NCBI RefSeq assembly: GCF_044872765.1
Contig: NZ_CP085253.1
Location: 1,798,001 to 1,862,000, forward strand
Origin: Micrococcus sp023147585
GTDB lineage: Bacteria; Actinomycetota; Actinomycetes; Actinomycetales; Micrococcaceae
Length of the DNA stretch: 64,000 nt
Direction: 5' to 3'
In this document: positions 7,391 through 15,453 of the stretch, one piece after another
Numbering within the stretch: the first letter of the stretch is position 1
How the letters are laid out: each line of letters begins with the position of its first letter
Translations under genes and position numbers: made by a program
The notes under the pieces: model-generated
Told to the model about the DNA's origin: nothing
Database searches by the model: none
What the model saw: the letters and a program-made list of their open reading frames with translations, nothing else

Positions 7391-8335
7391 GTGAGCACCA
7401 CCCCCGAAGGACCGCACGGCCCGGAGTCCGCGCACGGCACACCCCCGGTGTGCCCGCGGCATCCGGGCCGTGCGGCGTATGTGACCTGTCCCGCGTGCGG
7501 CCGCCCCGCGTGCCTCGAGTGCCAGCGCCCCGCCGGCGGCGCCATGGTGTGCGCGGACTGCGCCGCGGCGCCCGGCAGCGGCGCCGCCCCGACGCCGTCG
7601 TCCGCCCCCGCGCGGGCGTCCCGTGGGCGCGGCGGCGTCCTCGGCGCCCTGACCGCGTCACCGACGACGACCGGCCTCATCGTGCTCACCGCCCTCGTGT
7701 ACGCGCTGCAGTGGCTGTACCGGGACCCCGTCACCGGCGTGACGCCGTCCCTCTGGTACGCAGGCCTCTACACCTCGCCGCTGGCCTTCGAGCCGTGGCG
7801 CCTGCTGACCTACGCCCTCGTGCACGACGTCTCCGGGCCCACTCACCTGGCCCTGAACCTGCTGGCCCTGTGGGTGATCGGCCGCGTGCTCGAGCCGGTG
7901 CTGGGCCTGTGGCGATTCCTCGCCCTGTACGCGATCTCGGCGGTCGGCGGAGCCGTGTTCGCCCTGTGGACCTCCGACCCGCTGCAGCCGGTGGTGGGCG
8001 CCTCCGGCGCCGTCTACGGGCTCTTCGCGGCGCTCTTCCTCCTCACGCGGATCGGCGGCGGTCAGGTGCGCTCGATCGCGGTGCTCATCGGCCTGAACCT
8101 CGCGGCCTCCTTCGCCCTGCCGGGGATCTCGTGGCAGGTCCACGTGGGCGGCCTGCTCACGGGAGCGGCGGTCGCCCTGGTCCTCACCCGGCTCGGCCCG
8201 CTGCCGGGCACTCCCGGGCGGGGGCGCGGCGGGGTGGGCGCCCAGGTGGCGGGCCTCGTGGTCGTGCTGGCGGCACTCGGGGGCCTCACCGCCCTGGGGG
8301 CCTCCCGGATCGGACTCGACGCGCTGGTGATGTGA
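7391..8335 (+). CDS. rhomboid-family intramembrane serine protease with N-terminal zinc-binding domain
   Basis: 314 aa. Residues 20-57 hold a B-box-like Cys/His cluster (CPRH, CPACGRPACLEC, CADC) that likely binds zinc. The rhomboid core follows from ~92 with six helices. The catalytic serine is in GASGAVYG (Ser205) and the catalytic histidine in QVHVGGLLTG (His251); the conserved HLALNLLALWVIG with its oxyanion-side His/Asn is at ~152-164. It cleaves transmembrane substrates within the membrane; the target is unknown. GTG start shortly after the cyclophilin stop, then a perfect hairpin after the stop. Confidence 0.9.
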   Translation: MSTTPEGPHGPESAHGTPPVCPRHPGRAAYVTCPACGRPACLECQRPAGGAMVCADCAAAPGSGAAPTPSSAPARASRGRGGVLGALTASPTTTGLIVLTALVYALQWLYRDPVTGVTPSLWYAGLYTSPLAFEPWRLLTYALVHDVSGPTHLALNLLALWVIGRVLEPVLGLWRFLALYAISAVGGAVFALWTSDPLQPVVGASGAVYGLFAALFLLTRIGGGQVRSIAVLIGLNLAASFALPGISWQVHVGGLLTGAAVALVLTRLGPLPGTPGRGRGGVGAQVAGLVVVLAALGGLTALGASRIGLDALVM

Positions 8336-8351
8336 GCCGTGCCGGTCCGCG

Positions 8352-8381
8352 CCGCGCGGGCCGGCAGGCCGGCCCGCGCGG
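8352..8381 (+). terminator. terminator after rhomboid gene
   Basis: A 13-bp perfect stem (8352-8364 with 8369-8381) and a CAGG loop, 16 nt after the stop. Confidence 0.8.
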
Positions 8382-8388
8382 TGGCGGA

Positions 8389-8520
8389 CTGTCCACAGGG
8401 GCCCTGTGCAGGAGTGGCCCAGTCACCGTCCACACCTGTGGACAAACCCGGGGACAACTGCTTCAGCCGCGTCAGCGGGCCGATGAAGTTCTCCACAGGG
8501 TTGTCCACCGCTGTGGAGAA
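8389..8520. promoter_or_regulatory. cluster of DnaA-box-like sequences
   Basis: Within 132 bp between rhomboid and crgA are one perfect TTGTCCACA (8437-8445, minus strand), two TTCTCCACA (8489-8497 plus; 8512-8520 minus), TTGTCCACC (8501-8509), CTGTCCACA (8389-8397) and CCGTCCACA (8426-8434). TTGTCCACA is the DnaA-box form described for Micrococcus luteus. The cluster could titrate DnaA, be part of an origin-proximal element, or make crgA responsive to DnaA. It is not the standard dnaA-dnaN origin location. Confidence 0.65.
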
Positions 8521-8531
8521 TCACACCCGTG

Positions 8532-8843
8532 TCATTCGCTCCAGCGGGACATCATGAGGAACCCGAGAAGGGCGAGGCCGAAGCCGATGAGGATGTTCCA
8601 GCCGCCGAGGCCCACCAGCGGGAAGAGCCCCTGCGTGAGGTAGTAGGTGCAGACCCACAGCAGGCCGAGGATCATCAGGCCGAACATGACGGCCTTGTAC
8701 CAGCGGGGCAGGGGAGCGGGCCCGGCGTCGACGACGCCGAGGTCGGTGCTCACGGAGGAGGCGCGGGCGCCGGAACGGGCCCTCTCGAGCTCGGCGCGCT
8801 TGCGGCGGGCCGAGTCCTTGCGCTTGCCGGAGGGGGCTGCCAC
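8532..8843 (-). CDS. crgA: cell division protein CrgA
   Basis: 103 aa. A basic N-terminus (KRKDSARRKRAELERAR) is followed by two membrane helices (about 48-66 and 78-97) joined by a short extracellular loop (TQGLFPLVGLGGW), the hallmark of CrgA. CrgA sits at the division septum, interacts with FtsZ and septal penicillin-binding proteins, and in Streptomyces inhibits septation; in mycobacteria it helps assemble the divisome. GTG start with AAGGAG upstream. As in other actinobacteria it lies near the pknAB operon. The DnaA-box cluster lies just beyond its 3' end. Confidence 0.93.
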   Translation of the reverse strand: MAAPSGKRKDSARRKRAELERARSGARASSVSTDLGVVDAGPAPLPRWYKAVMFGLMILGLLWVCTYYLTQGLFPLVGLGGWNILIGFGLALLGFLMMSRWSE

Positions 8844-9007
8844 GGTGATGCTCCTTCTGCTGCCCGGGTCCGGGCGTCGCGGGTGGGACGTGGGGGTCCA
8901 GGGGCCACGCGGTATCCTTCCCTGACCTGCCGAAGGACCGGCGCGCGGCGTGCCGGGCCAGTCTATGCACCCCGCCCTCGCGCGGCGGGGAGGAAGAAGC
9001 GGCCCTC

Positions 9008-9664
9008 GTGAGCGACTCTCCGGTCTCCGTGCTCGTCGTCGACAACTACGACAGCTTCGTCTACACCCTGGTGGGCTACCTCCAGGAGCTGGGCGCCCGC
9101 ACCACCGTGATCCGCAACGACGAGGTGGACGCCGAGCGCGTCCTCGCCCTGGCCGCGGAGCACACGGCGGTGCTCATCTCGCCCGGGCCGGGCGCGCCCG
9201 CCGACGCCGGCGTCTCCCTCGACCTCATCCGCTCCGCGGCCGACGGCGGCCGGCCGCTCTTCGGGGTGTGCCTGGGCCACCAGGCGATCGCGGAGGCGTT
9301 CGGCGCGACCGTGACGCACGCTGAGACGCTCATGCACGGCAAGACGTCCGTGGTGCGCCATGACGGGCATGCGACCTTCACGGGGCTGCCGGAGCGCTTC
9401 ACGGCCACCCGCTACCACTCGCTCGCCGCCGTGCGCGACACGGTGGACGAGTCCGTCCTGGAGATCACCGCGGAGACCGACGACGGGGTCGTGATGGGCC
9501 TCGCGCATCGCACGGCCCCGCTGTGGGGCGTGCAGTTCCACCCCGAGTCGGTGCTCACCGAGGGCGGCTACCGCATGCTGGGCAACTGGCTCGAGTCGGT
9601 GGGGCTGGACGGCGCCGCCGAGCGCGGCGCGCAGCTCACGCCGCTCGTCCGCGAGGACGCCTGA
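9008..9664 (+). CDS. glutamine amidotransferase, PabA/TrpG type
   Basis: 218 aa, class-I glutamine amidotransferase that supplies ammonia for chorismate amination (4-amino-4-deoxychorismate for folate, or anthranilate for Trp). The oxyanion motif SPGPGAP, nucleophile GVCLGHQA and late FHPESVLTE with the catalytic His-Glu are intact. No synthase component I lies beside it. In actinobacteria a lone gene between crgA and pknB is usually annotated as aminodeoxychorismate/anthranilate synthase component II, so the pathway is undecided. GTG start with GGAGGAAG about 14 nt upstream. It converges on pknB. Confidence 0.9.
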   Translation: MSDSPVSVLVVDNYDSFVYTLVGYLQELGARTTVIRNDEVDAERVLALAAEHTAVLISPGPGAPADAGVSLDLIRSAADGGRPLFGVCLGHQAIAEAFGATVTHAETLMHGKTSVVRHDGHATFTGLPERFTATRYHSLAAVRDTVDESVLEITAETDDGVVMGLAHRTAPLWGVQFHPESVLTEGGYRMLGNWLESVGLDGAAERGAQLTPLVREDA

Positions 9665-9712
9665 CCACGAAGGCCCACGAGGACGGCTGAGCGGTCCCCG
9701 CCGCCCCGCGGC

Positions 9713-11998
9713 TCACGTGGAGGGCGTCGGCTCGATCGAGGGCTCGGGGACCACGGGCTCCACGCCGCCCGAGGTCGAGGGGTCCGGATCGGCCGGTGCG
9801 GTCGGCTCCGGGTCGGGTGCCGGGCCACTGGGTGAGGGCTCCGAGGGGTCCGGGCCGGGCACGGGATCGCTCGGCGGTTCAGTGCTCGGGTCCGGGGTCG
9901 GCTCGACGGAGGTGCTCGGCTCCGGGTCGTCGCTGCTGGGCCGCGGGTCGCTCGGAGGCGCCGGGGCCGCGGTGGTCGGATCCGGCCGCGGGGCGGTGGC
10001 GGGCGGCTCCGCCGGCGGGGGGTCCCGCGTCGGCTCGGGCTCGATCCAGGACGGGGCGGGCGCGGCCGGGTCCTCCACCAGGGCGGGTCCCTCCACGGTC
10101 GCGAGCGCGGAGGAGGACGTGGTCAGCGTGATCGCGGACCGGATGTCCACGCGAGTCCCCGCGGGCGGATCCTGGCCCACCACGACGCCGGTGTCCACGG
10201 CCCCGCCCCCGTCGGACTGGACGCGGGTCGCCAGGTCCGGGGCCGTCCGGCGCAGCGTCGCCTGGGCGTCCTCCACCGTCATCCCCACCAGGTCCGGGAC
10301 CGGCACCATGCCGGAGGAGAGGTAGAGGACCACGGGAGTGCCGGAGTCCACGCCGCTGCCGAGCGACGGGTCCGTGCGCACGAGCCGGCCCCGCGCCATC
10401 CCGCCGGCGTCCTGGTACTCCACGGAGGACACGGACAGTCCCAGCCGCTCCAGCTCCGCGCGCACCGTGGACTCGGGCGCGCCCTGCAGGGACTCCGGGA
10501 CCACGACGTCGGCGGGGCCGCGGGAGACGTGCACGCGCACCTCGGCGCCCCGGTCCATGGCGGCGCCGGCGGCAGGATCGGTGTCCACCACGTGCTGGGC
10601 GGGCACGGAGGCGTGGAACACCGGGACGACGGCGGCGGTGAGGCCCGCGTCCGAGAGCGCCGCCACGGCCTCCGCCTCGGTCCGGCCCCGCAGGTCCGGC
10701 ACCGTCGAGGGGCCGAGGCCCCGCCCGCCCAGCGTCAGGGAGAGGACGGCGGCCAGGAGCAGCAGCACCGCCCCCATGGCGCCCACGAGGGCCAGGAGCC
10801 GACGGCGGGACGTCCCCGGCTCGGGCGGCGGCGGCGCGGCATGGGAGCCCGCGGGCGTCGGGGCTGCGGGCGCGAGCGCCAGGGGGACGGTGGTCGGGCG
10901 GGCCGGGGCCACCGCGTGATGCGAGCCGGTGCTGGGGGAGCGTCCGTCCACGGAGGCCGCGGCGGCGAGCTGGGCGGCCGAGGGTGCTCCGGGCAGGGAG
11001 GTGCCGGCCACGGCGTGCCCGGCCACAGCCTGGGTGTCCGCGTCGTCGGGCGCGTCGTCGGGCCGTCCCCCCTCGCCCACGGCGGGCGGCGCCGCCGGGA
11101 GCGCGCGGGTGACCGGTCCCTCCTCGGCGAGGGGGAGCGCGGTGGGGTCGGCGACGGCGGCCTCGAGGGCACGGCGGAACTCGGTGGCGGAGGCGTACCG
11201 CTCGGCCGGGTCCTTGCGCAGGGCGCGCAGCACCACGGGGTCCAGCGCCGGCGGCAGCCCGGAGGCCACCTCCGAGGGCGCGGGAGGGGTTTCGCGCACG
11301 TGCTGGTAGGCGACCGCCAGAGGGGTGTCCCCCGTGAACGGCGGCCGTCCCGTGAGCAGCTCGAAGAGCACGCAGCCCGCCGAGTACAGGTCGGCGCGGG
11401 CGTCCACCGCGCGCCCCGTGGCCTGCTCGGGGGAGAGGTAGAGGGCGGTGCCGACCACGGTCTGCTGGGACGTGTTCGCCGAGGTGTCCGCGAGGGCGCG
11501 GGCGAGTCCGAAGTCCGTGACCTTCACGTCCCCGGCGGGGGTCACCATCACGTTGGCGGGCTTCACGTCCCGGTGGACGATCCCCTCCGCGTGCGAGTGC
11601 TCGAGGGCCTCGAGCACGCCCACCGTCCACGCGGCGGCGCGCCGCCATGGCACGCACCCGTCGTCGAGGACCTCGCGCAGGGTCCGCCCGGAGACGTGCT
11701 CGAGGACCAGGAACGGGCAGTCGACGGGATGGTGCTGGTCCTCGCTCATGCAGACGTCGCCCGTGTCGTACACGCCCACGATCGAGGGGTGGTTGAGGGC
11801 GGCGGCGGCGCGGGCCTCGCGCCGGAACCGCGCCTGGAACTGGGCGTCCCGGGCGAGGTCCGCGCGCATCAGCTTCACGGCCACCGTCCGGTTCAGGCGC
11901 AGGTCCCGGCCGCGGAAGACGTCGGCCATGCCGCCGCGTCCGATCAGCTCGTTGATCCGGTAGCGGTCGTTGAGGATGCGGGGTCCGGGCACGGGCAC
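9713..11998 (-). CDS. pknB: Ser/Thr protein kinase PknB with three PASTA domains
   Basis: 761 aa. The kinase domain (~12-275) has the glycine loop IGRGGMADVFRG, Lys42 (AVKLM), HRDVKPAN (catalytic Asp144) and DFG (162-164). A Pro/Ala-rich juxtamembrane linker leads to one membrane helix (~401-422). About three extracellular PASTA repeats follow (~430-635) that in this family sense muropeptides or lipid II. The last ~120 residues are a Pro/Ser/Thr/Asp-rich tail, longer than in mycobacterial PknB and probably a wall-spanning extension. It phosphorylates cell-wall and division proteins. Last gene of the fhaA-pknB operon, 15 nt after pknA. GTG start. Confidence 0.95.
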   Translation of the reverse strand: MPVPGPRILNDRYRINELIGRGGMADVFRGRDLRLNRTVAVKLMRADLARDAQFQARFRREARAAAALNHPSIVGVYDTGDVCMSEDQHHPVDCPFLVLEHVSGRTLREVLDDGCVPWRRAAAWTVGVLEALEHSHAEGIVHRDVKPANVMVTPAGDVKVTDFGLARALADTSANTSQQTVVGTALYLSPEQATGRAVDARADLYSAGCVLFELLTGRPPFTGDTPLAVAYQHVRETPPAPSEVASGLPPALDPVVLRALRKDPAERYASATEFRRALEAAVADPTALPLAEEGPVTRALPAAPPAVGEGGRPDDAPDDADTQAVAGHAVAGTSLPGAPSAAQLAAAASVDGRSPSTGSHHAVAPARPTTVPLALAPAAPTPAGSHAAPPPPEPGTSRRRLLALVGAMGAVLLLLAAVLSLTLGGRGLGPSTVPDLRGRTEAEAVAALSDAGLTAAVVPVFHASVPAQHVVDTDPAAGAAMDRGAEVRVHVSRGPADVVVPESLQGAPESTVRAELERLGLSVSSVEYQDAGGMARGRLVRTDPSLGSGVDSGTPVVLYLSSGMVPVPDLVGMTVEDAQATLRRTAPDLATRVQSDGGGAVDTGVVVGQDPPAGTRVDIRSAITLTTSSSALATVEGPALVEDPAAPAPSWIEPEPTRDPPPAEPPATAPRPDPTTAAPAPPSDPRPSSDDPEPSTSVEPTPDPSTEPPSDPVPGPDPSEPSPSGPAPDPEPTAPADPDPSTSGGVEPVVPEPSIEPTPST

Positions 11999-12013
11999 CT
12001 CCGTCGGCTGGCG

Positions 12014-14011
12014 TCAGCCGGCGGGGGTCGCCGTGGACGTCGGGACGTCCGTGGCCGAGGGGTCGGCCACGCCGGGCGAGGAGGCGCCCCCGCCCGCGGG
12101 GGACGGGGTGCTCGTCTCGGCCGACGAGGGGTCGGGGGGAGTCGGGGCCGGGGCCTCCGTGGTCGGCTCCGGGAGGGGCTCGGCGGCCGAGGAGGTCGGG
12201 GAGCCCTCGGGGGTCACCGGGGCGGCCGGGGTGCTTTCGGCGGGCTGGGAGGTGCTGGGCGCGGCCGGCGGCGCGGCGGGGGCTGAGGACGACGCCGGGG
12301 CCGGCTCCACCGGCGGGGCCGCGGGGGCGGTCCCCGAGCCGGCCGTGGCCACGATCACCTGGACGGGTGTGTCGAAGCGGTGCCGCTCCCCCGAGCCGGG
12401 CACGACGCGGACCACCTCGCCGGCGGCGCCGTCGGCCTCCGGATCGTCCACACGGTCCACGCTGAACCCGCGCTCGCGCAGCAGCGCGACCACCGTGTCC
12501 ACGGGCTGGCCCACGAGGTCCTGGGGGAGTGTCCCGGCGCCGGTGGAGACGGCCAGGGTCACGGTCTGGCCGCGTTGCAGGGGGCCCACGGGGTTCACAC
12601 CCATCACGGTGCCCTCCGGCTGCGGGTCGTCACGGTCCTCCTGCGCCACGGTCAGGCCGAGCCGCTCCAGCTCGGGGCGCACCTCGGCCACGGGGCGGCC
12701 CCGGTAGGCCTCGGCGTCCACCTGGACGGCCGAGGCCGAGGGGGAGGAGCCTGGGGCGCCGCCGTCGCGCGCCCCCATGACCAGGGGCCACAGCAGGGCG
12801 CCGAGCACCGCGAACACGAGGAGGGCGAGGAGGGCGATGAGCGGCCAGCGGGGTCCGCGGCGCCGGCCCGCGGGCGCGGAGCCCGACCGGGGCGCCGCCG
12901 CAGGGGCGCCCCAGGACTCCCCGGCCGGCGCCACCATGGGCGAGGGGCGGGTGTCCGCCGGGCGCGTGGCGGAGATGTCCTGGTCGGCCTGGGGCGCGGA
13001 CGCGGCGGCCACGGGCAGTTCCGCGGTGGCTGGGCCGTCCCCGCCGCCCCGGCCGTCCTCGGAGCCGCTCTGATGCGTCGCGCGCATGCCCGCGTAGTCG
13101 AGCGTGGCGGTCTCCTGGTCCGCCTCGGCCGGCACGCCCTGCTCCTCCAGGAACGAGGCCAGCACGGGCGCGGCGGCGACGGCGGCCCGTGTGTCCCGCT
13201 GGCGCAGGGCGTCCGCCGCGTCGGAGAGGGCCGTGGCGTCGGAGGGACGCTCCCTCGGGTCCTTCGAGAGCATGCACATGATCAGCGCGCGGACCGGCGC
13301 GGGGACGGTGTCCGGCAGCGGCGGAGGGGTGTCGTTGACCTGCGCGAGGGCGATCGCGATCTGGGACTCGCCCGTGAACGGCCGGCGGCCGGCGAGGGCC
13401 TCGTAGCCGATGATGCCCAGCGAGTAGATGTCCGAGGACCCGGTGGCCTGCTGGCCCGTGGCCTGCTCGGGGGCCAGGTACTGGGCGGTGCCCATCACCT
13501 GCCCCGTGGCCGTCAGCGGCACCTGGTCCGCCAGGCGCGCGATCCCGAAGTCCGTGACCTTCACCCGGCCCGAGGGCGTGATCATGAGGTTGCCGGGCTT
13601 CACATCCCGGTGCACCAGGCCCTGCGCGTGGGCGGCGGAGAGCGCCGCGGCGGTCTGGGAGATGATCCGCAGGGTGCGCTCCGGGGAGAGGGAGGTCTCC
13701 TTCTCCAGGATCGCGGAGAGCGGCTGGCCCGGCACGAGCTCCATGACGAGGTAGGCGGAGCCCTTCTCCTCGCCGTAGTCGTACACGTTGGCCACGCCGG
13801 GGTGGTTGAGCAGGGCGGTGTGCTGGGCCTCGGCCCGGAAGCGGCGCAGGAAGTTGGGGTCGCCCGTGTACTCCTCCTTGAGGATCTTCACGGCCGTGAT
13901 CCGGCCCAGGACCTTGTCCCGCGCCTTCCAGACCTCGCCCATGCCGCCGATCGCGATCCGATCGGTCAGCTGGTACCTGCCCCCGAGGGTGATCCCCGAT
14001 GTCGGCCTCAT
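12014..14011 (-). CDS. pknA: Ser/Thr protein kinase PknA-like, with PASTA repeats
   Basis: 665 aa. Kinase motifs are complete: IAIGGMGEVWKA, Lys42 (AVKIL), HRDVKPGN (134-139) and DFG. A membrane helix (LIALLALLVFAVLGALLWPL) lies near residue 410, followed by two PASTA-like repeats (the second beginning TLPQDLVGQPVDTVVALL) and a Pro/Ala/Ser/Thr-rich tail. Mycobacterial PknA lacks PASTA domains, so the extracellular half here is closer to PknB. ATG overlaps the pbpA stop (ATGA). It acts with PknB on growth and division; position between pbpA and pknB supports the PknA name. Confidence 0.9.
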   Translation of the reverse strand: MRPTSGITLGGRYQLTDRIAIGGMGEVWKARDKVLGRITAVKILKEEYTGDPNFLRRFRAEAQHTALLNHPGVANVYDYGEEKGSAYLVMELVPGQPLSAILEKETSLSPERTLRIISQTAAALSAAHAQGLVHRDVKPGNLMITPSGRVKVTDFGIARLADQVPLTATGQVMGTAQYLAPEQATGQQATGSSDIYSLGIIGYEALAGRRPFTGESQIAIALAQVNDTPPPLPDTVPAPVRALIMCMLSKDPRERPSDATALSDAADALRQRDTRAAVAAAPVLASFLEEQGVPAEADQETATLDYAGMRATHQSGSEDGRGGGDGPATAELPVAAASAPQADQDISATRPADTRPSPMVAPAGESWGAPAAAPRSGSAPAGRRRGPRWPLIALLALLVFAVLGALLWPLVMGARDGGAPGSSPSASAVQVDAEAYRGRPVAEVRPELERLGLTVAQEDRDDPQPEGTVMGVNPVGPLQRGQTVTLAVSTGAGTLPQDLVGQPVDTVVALLRERGFSVDRVDDPEADGAAGEVVRVVPGSGERHRFDTPVQVIVATAGSGTAPAAPPVEPAPASSSAPAAPPAAPSTSQPAESTPAAPVTPEGSPTSSAAEPLPEPTTEAPAPTPPDPSSAETSTPSPAGGGASSPGVADPSATDVPTSTATPAG

Positions 14012-15453
14012 TCTGCGACCACCGCTTCCATGATGCTCTTCATGCCCTCCACCACTGTCCGGTGTCCGAAACTCGTGTCCACGTCCTCGATGACGATCGT
14101 CACCGCGACCTGCGGGTCCTGCGCCGGCGCGAAGCCGGTGATCCATGAGTGCACGTTCTCACTGTCACCGATCTCCGCCGTGCCCGTCTTCGCCGCGATC
14201 CTCATCCTGTCCGAGGCCGCGCCCGTCGCGGTGCCGCTGCGGACGACCTCCTCCATCATCCCCGTGATCTGCCGCGCCACGTCCGCGTCCGTGCCTCGGC
14301 CGTGCTCCCGGGGGCTGAACTCCTCCACCGTGGTCAGGTCCGGGCGGCGCACAGCCCGCACCAGCTGCGGCTCCATCACCATCCCCTCGTTGGCGATGCC
14401 CGCGGCCACCATGGTCATCTGCAGGGCCGTGGCCTGCACGTCGCGCTGCCCGATGGCGGACTGCGCCAGGGACGCGTCGTCGAGGTCCTCGGGGAAGCGG
14501 GACGCGGCGATCGGCAGCGGCATCGAGCCCTCCTCGTTGAAGCCGAAGCGCTCGGCGGTGTCGCGGATCGCGTCCTCCCCGAGCTCGACGGCGGCCATCG
14601 CGAAGGGGGTGTTGCAGGACTGGGCCATGATCGTGGTGAGCGTGGCCTTCTCGATGCCGTCGCACTGGCCGCCGTCGTAGTTGCCCATCTGCGCCGAGGT
14701 GCCGGGCAGGGTCCACCGCGCGGGGACGTCCAGGACGTCGTCCGGGGCGTAGTCGCCGGACTCCAGCATGGCGACGGCGTCGATCAGCTTGAACGTGGAG
14801 CCGGGGGAGACCGTCTGCTCGGACGGACGGTTGCGGTACGCGCTCGCGCCCGGGATCGCCTCGAGCGCGGACATGGCCTCCTGGGCCTTCGCACGCGTGT
14901 GGGAGGAGAGGGCATTGGAGTCGAAGCCCGGGCGGGAGGCCATCGCGAGGATCTCGCCCGTCTCGGGGTCCGTGACCACCACGGAGCCGCGCACGCCCTC
15001 GGGCAGCGCGGCGTAGGCGGCGCGCTGGGCCTCCGGGTCGATCGTGAGCTCCACCTGGTCGCCCTCCGCGGTGGCGCCCGTGATGATCTCCACGGCGCGG
15101 TCCATGAACTGCGAGGTGGGGGTGCCCGCGAGCTGCTCGTTCATGGCCTTCTCCAGGCCCTCCGTGCCGTACGTGAGCGAGTAGAAGCCGGTCAGCGGCG
15201 CATACAGCGCGGTGTCGTGGTAGACGCGCTGGTAGGTGAAGGCGTCGTCGGACTCCACGGACTCGGCGATCGGCTCGCCGTCCACCAGGATGGGCCCGCG
15301 TGGTGCGCCGAACTCCAGGAAGATCTGGCGCGAGTTCAGGGGGTTCTGCTTGAGCCGGTCCGCGGCCACCACCTGGATCACGGAGGCCGCTGCGGCCAGC
15401 ACCAGGAACATGGCCACCATGACCGTCCACGTGCGTCGGATCGCCTCGTTCAT
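14008..15453 (-). CDS. pbpA: penicillin-binding protein PbpA (class B transpeptidase)
   Basis: 481 aa. One N-terminal membrane anchor (~11-31) is followed by a short pedestal and a transpeptidase domain. All three active-site motifs are present: STFK (219-222), SCN (279-281) and KTG (422-424). It cross-links peptidoglycan, and in mycobacteria the orthologue is needed for septation and is regulated by the kinases. Size and the RodA neighbour fit the PbpA/RodA pair. Start overlaps the rodA stop (ATGA). Confidence 0.95.
   Translation of the reverse strand: MNEAIRRTWTVMVAMFLVLAAAASVIQVVAADRLKQNPLNSRQIFLEFGAPRGPILVDGEPIAESVESDDAFTYQRVYHDTALYAPLTGFYSLTYGTEGLEKAMNEQLAGTPTSQFMDRAVEIITGATAEGDQVELTIDPEAQRAAYAALPEGVRGSVVVTDPETGEILAMASRPGFDSNALSSHTRAKAQEAMSALEAIPGASAYRNRPSEQTVSPGSTFKLIDAVAMLESGDYAPDDVLDVPARWTLPGTSAQMGNYDGGQCDGIEKATLTTIMAQSCNTPFAMAAVELGEDAIRDTAERFGFNEEGSMPLPIAASRFPEDLDDASLAQSAIGQRDVQATALQMTMVAAGIANEGMVMEPQLVRAVRRPDLTTVEEFSPREHGRGTDADVARQITGMMEEVVRSGTATGAASDRMRIAAKTGTAEIGDSENVHSWITGFAPAQDPQVAVTIVIEDVDTSFGHRTVVEGMKSIMEAVVAE

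Noticed and set aside
8389..8520. Chromosomal replication origin
   Set aside because: DnaA boxes are present, but dnaA and dnaN are not adjacent and no AT-rich unwinding stretch is seen; called only as a box cluster.
9713..10080. Pro/Ser/Thr tail of PknB as a separate repeat protein or minisatellite
   Set aside because: It is in frame with the kinase and matches wall-spanning tails; no exact DNA repeat unit.
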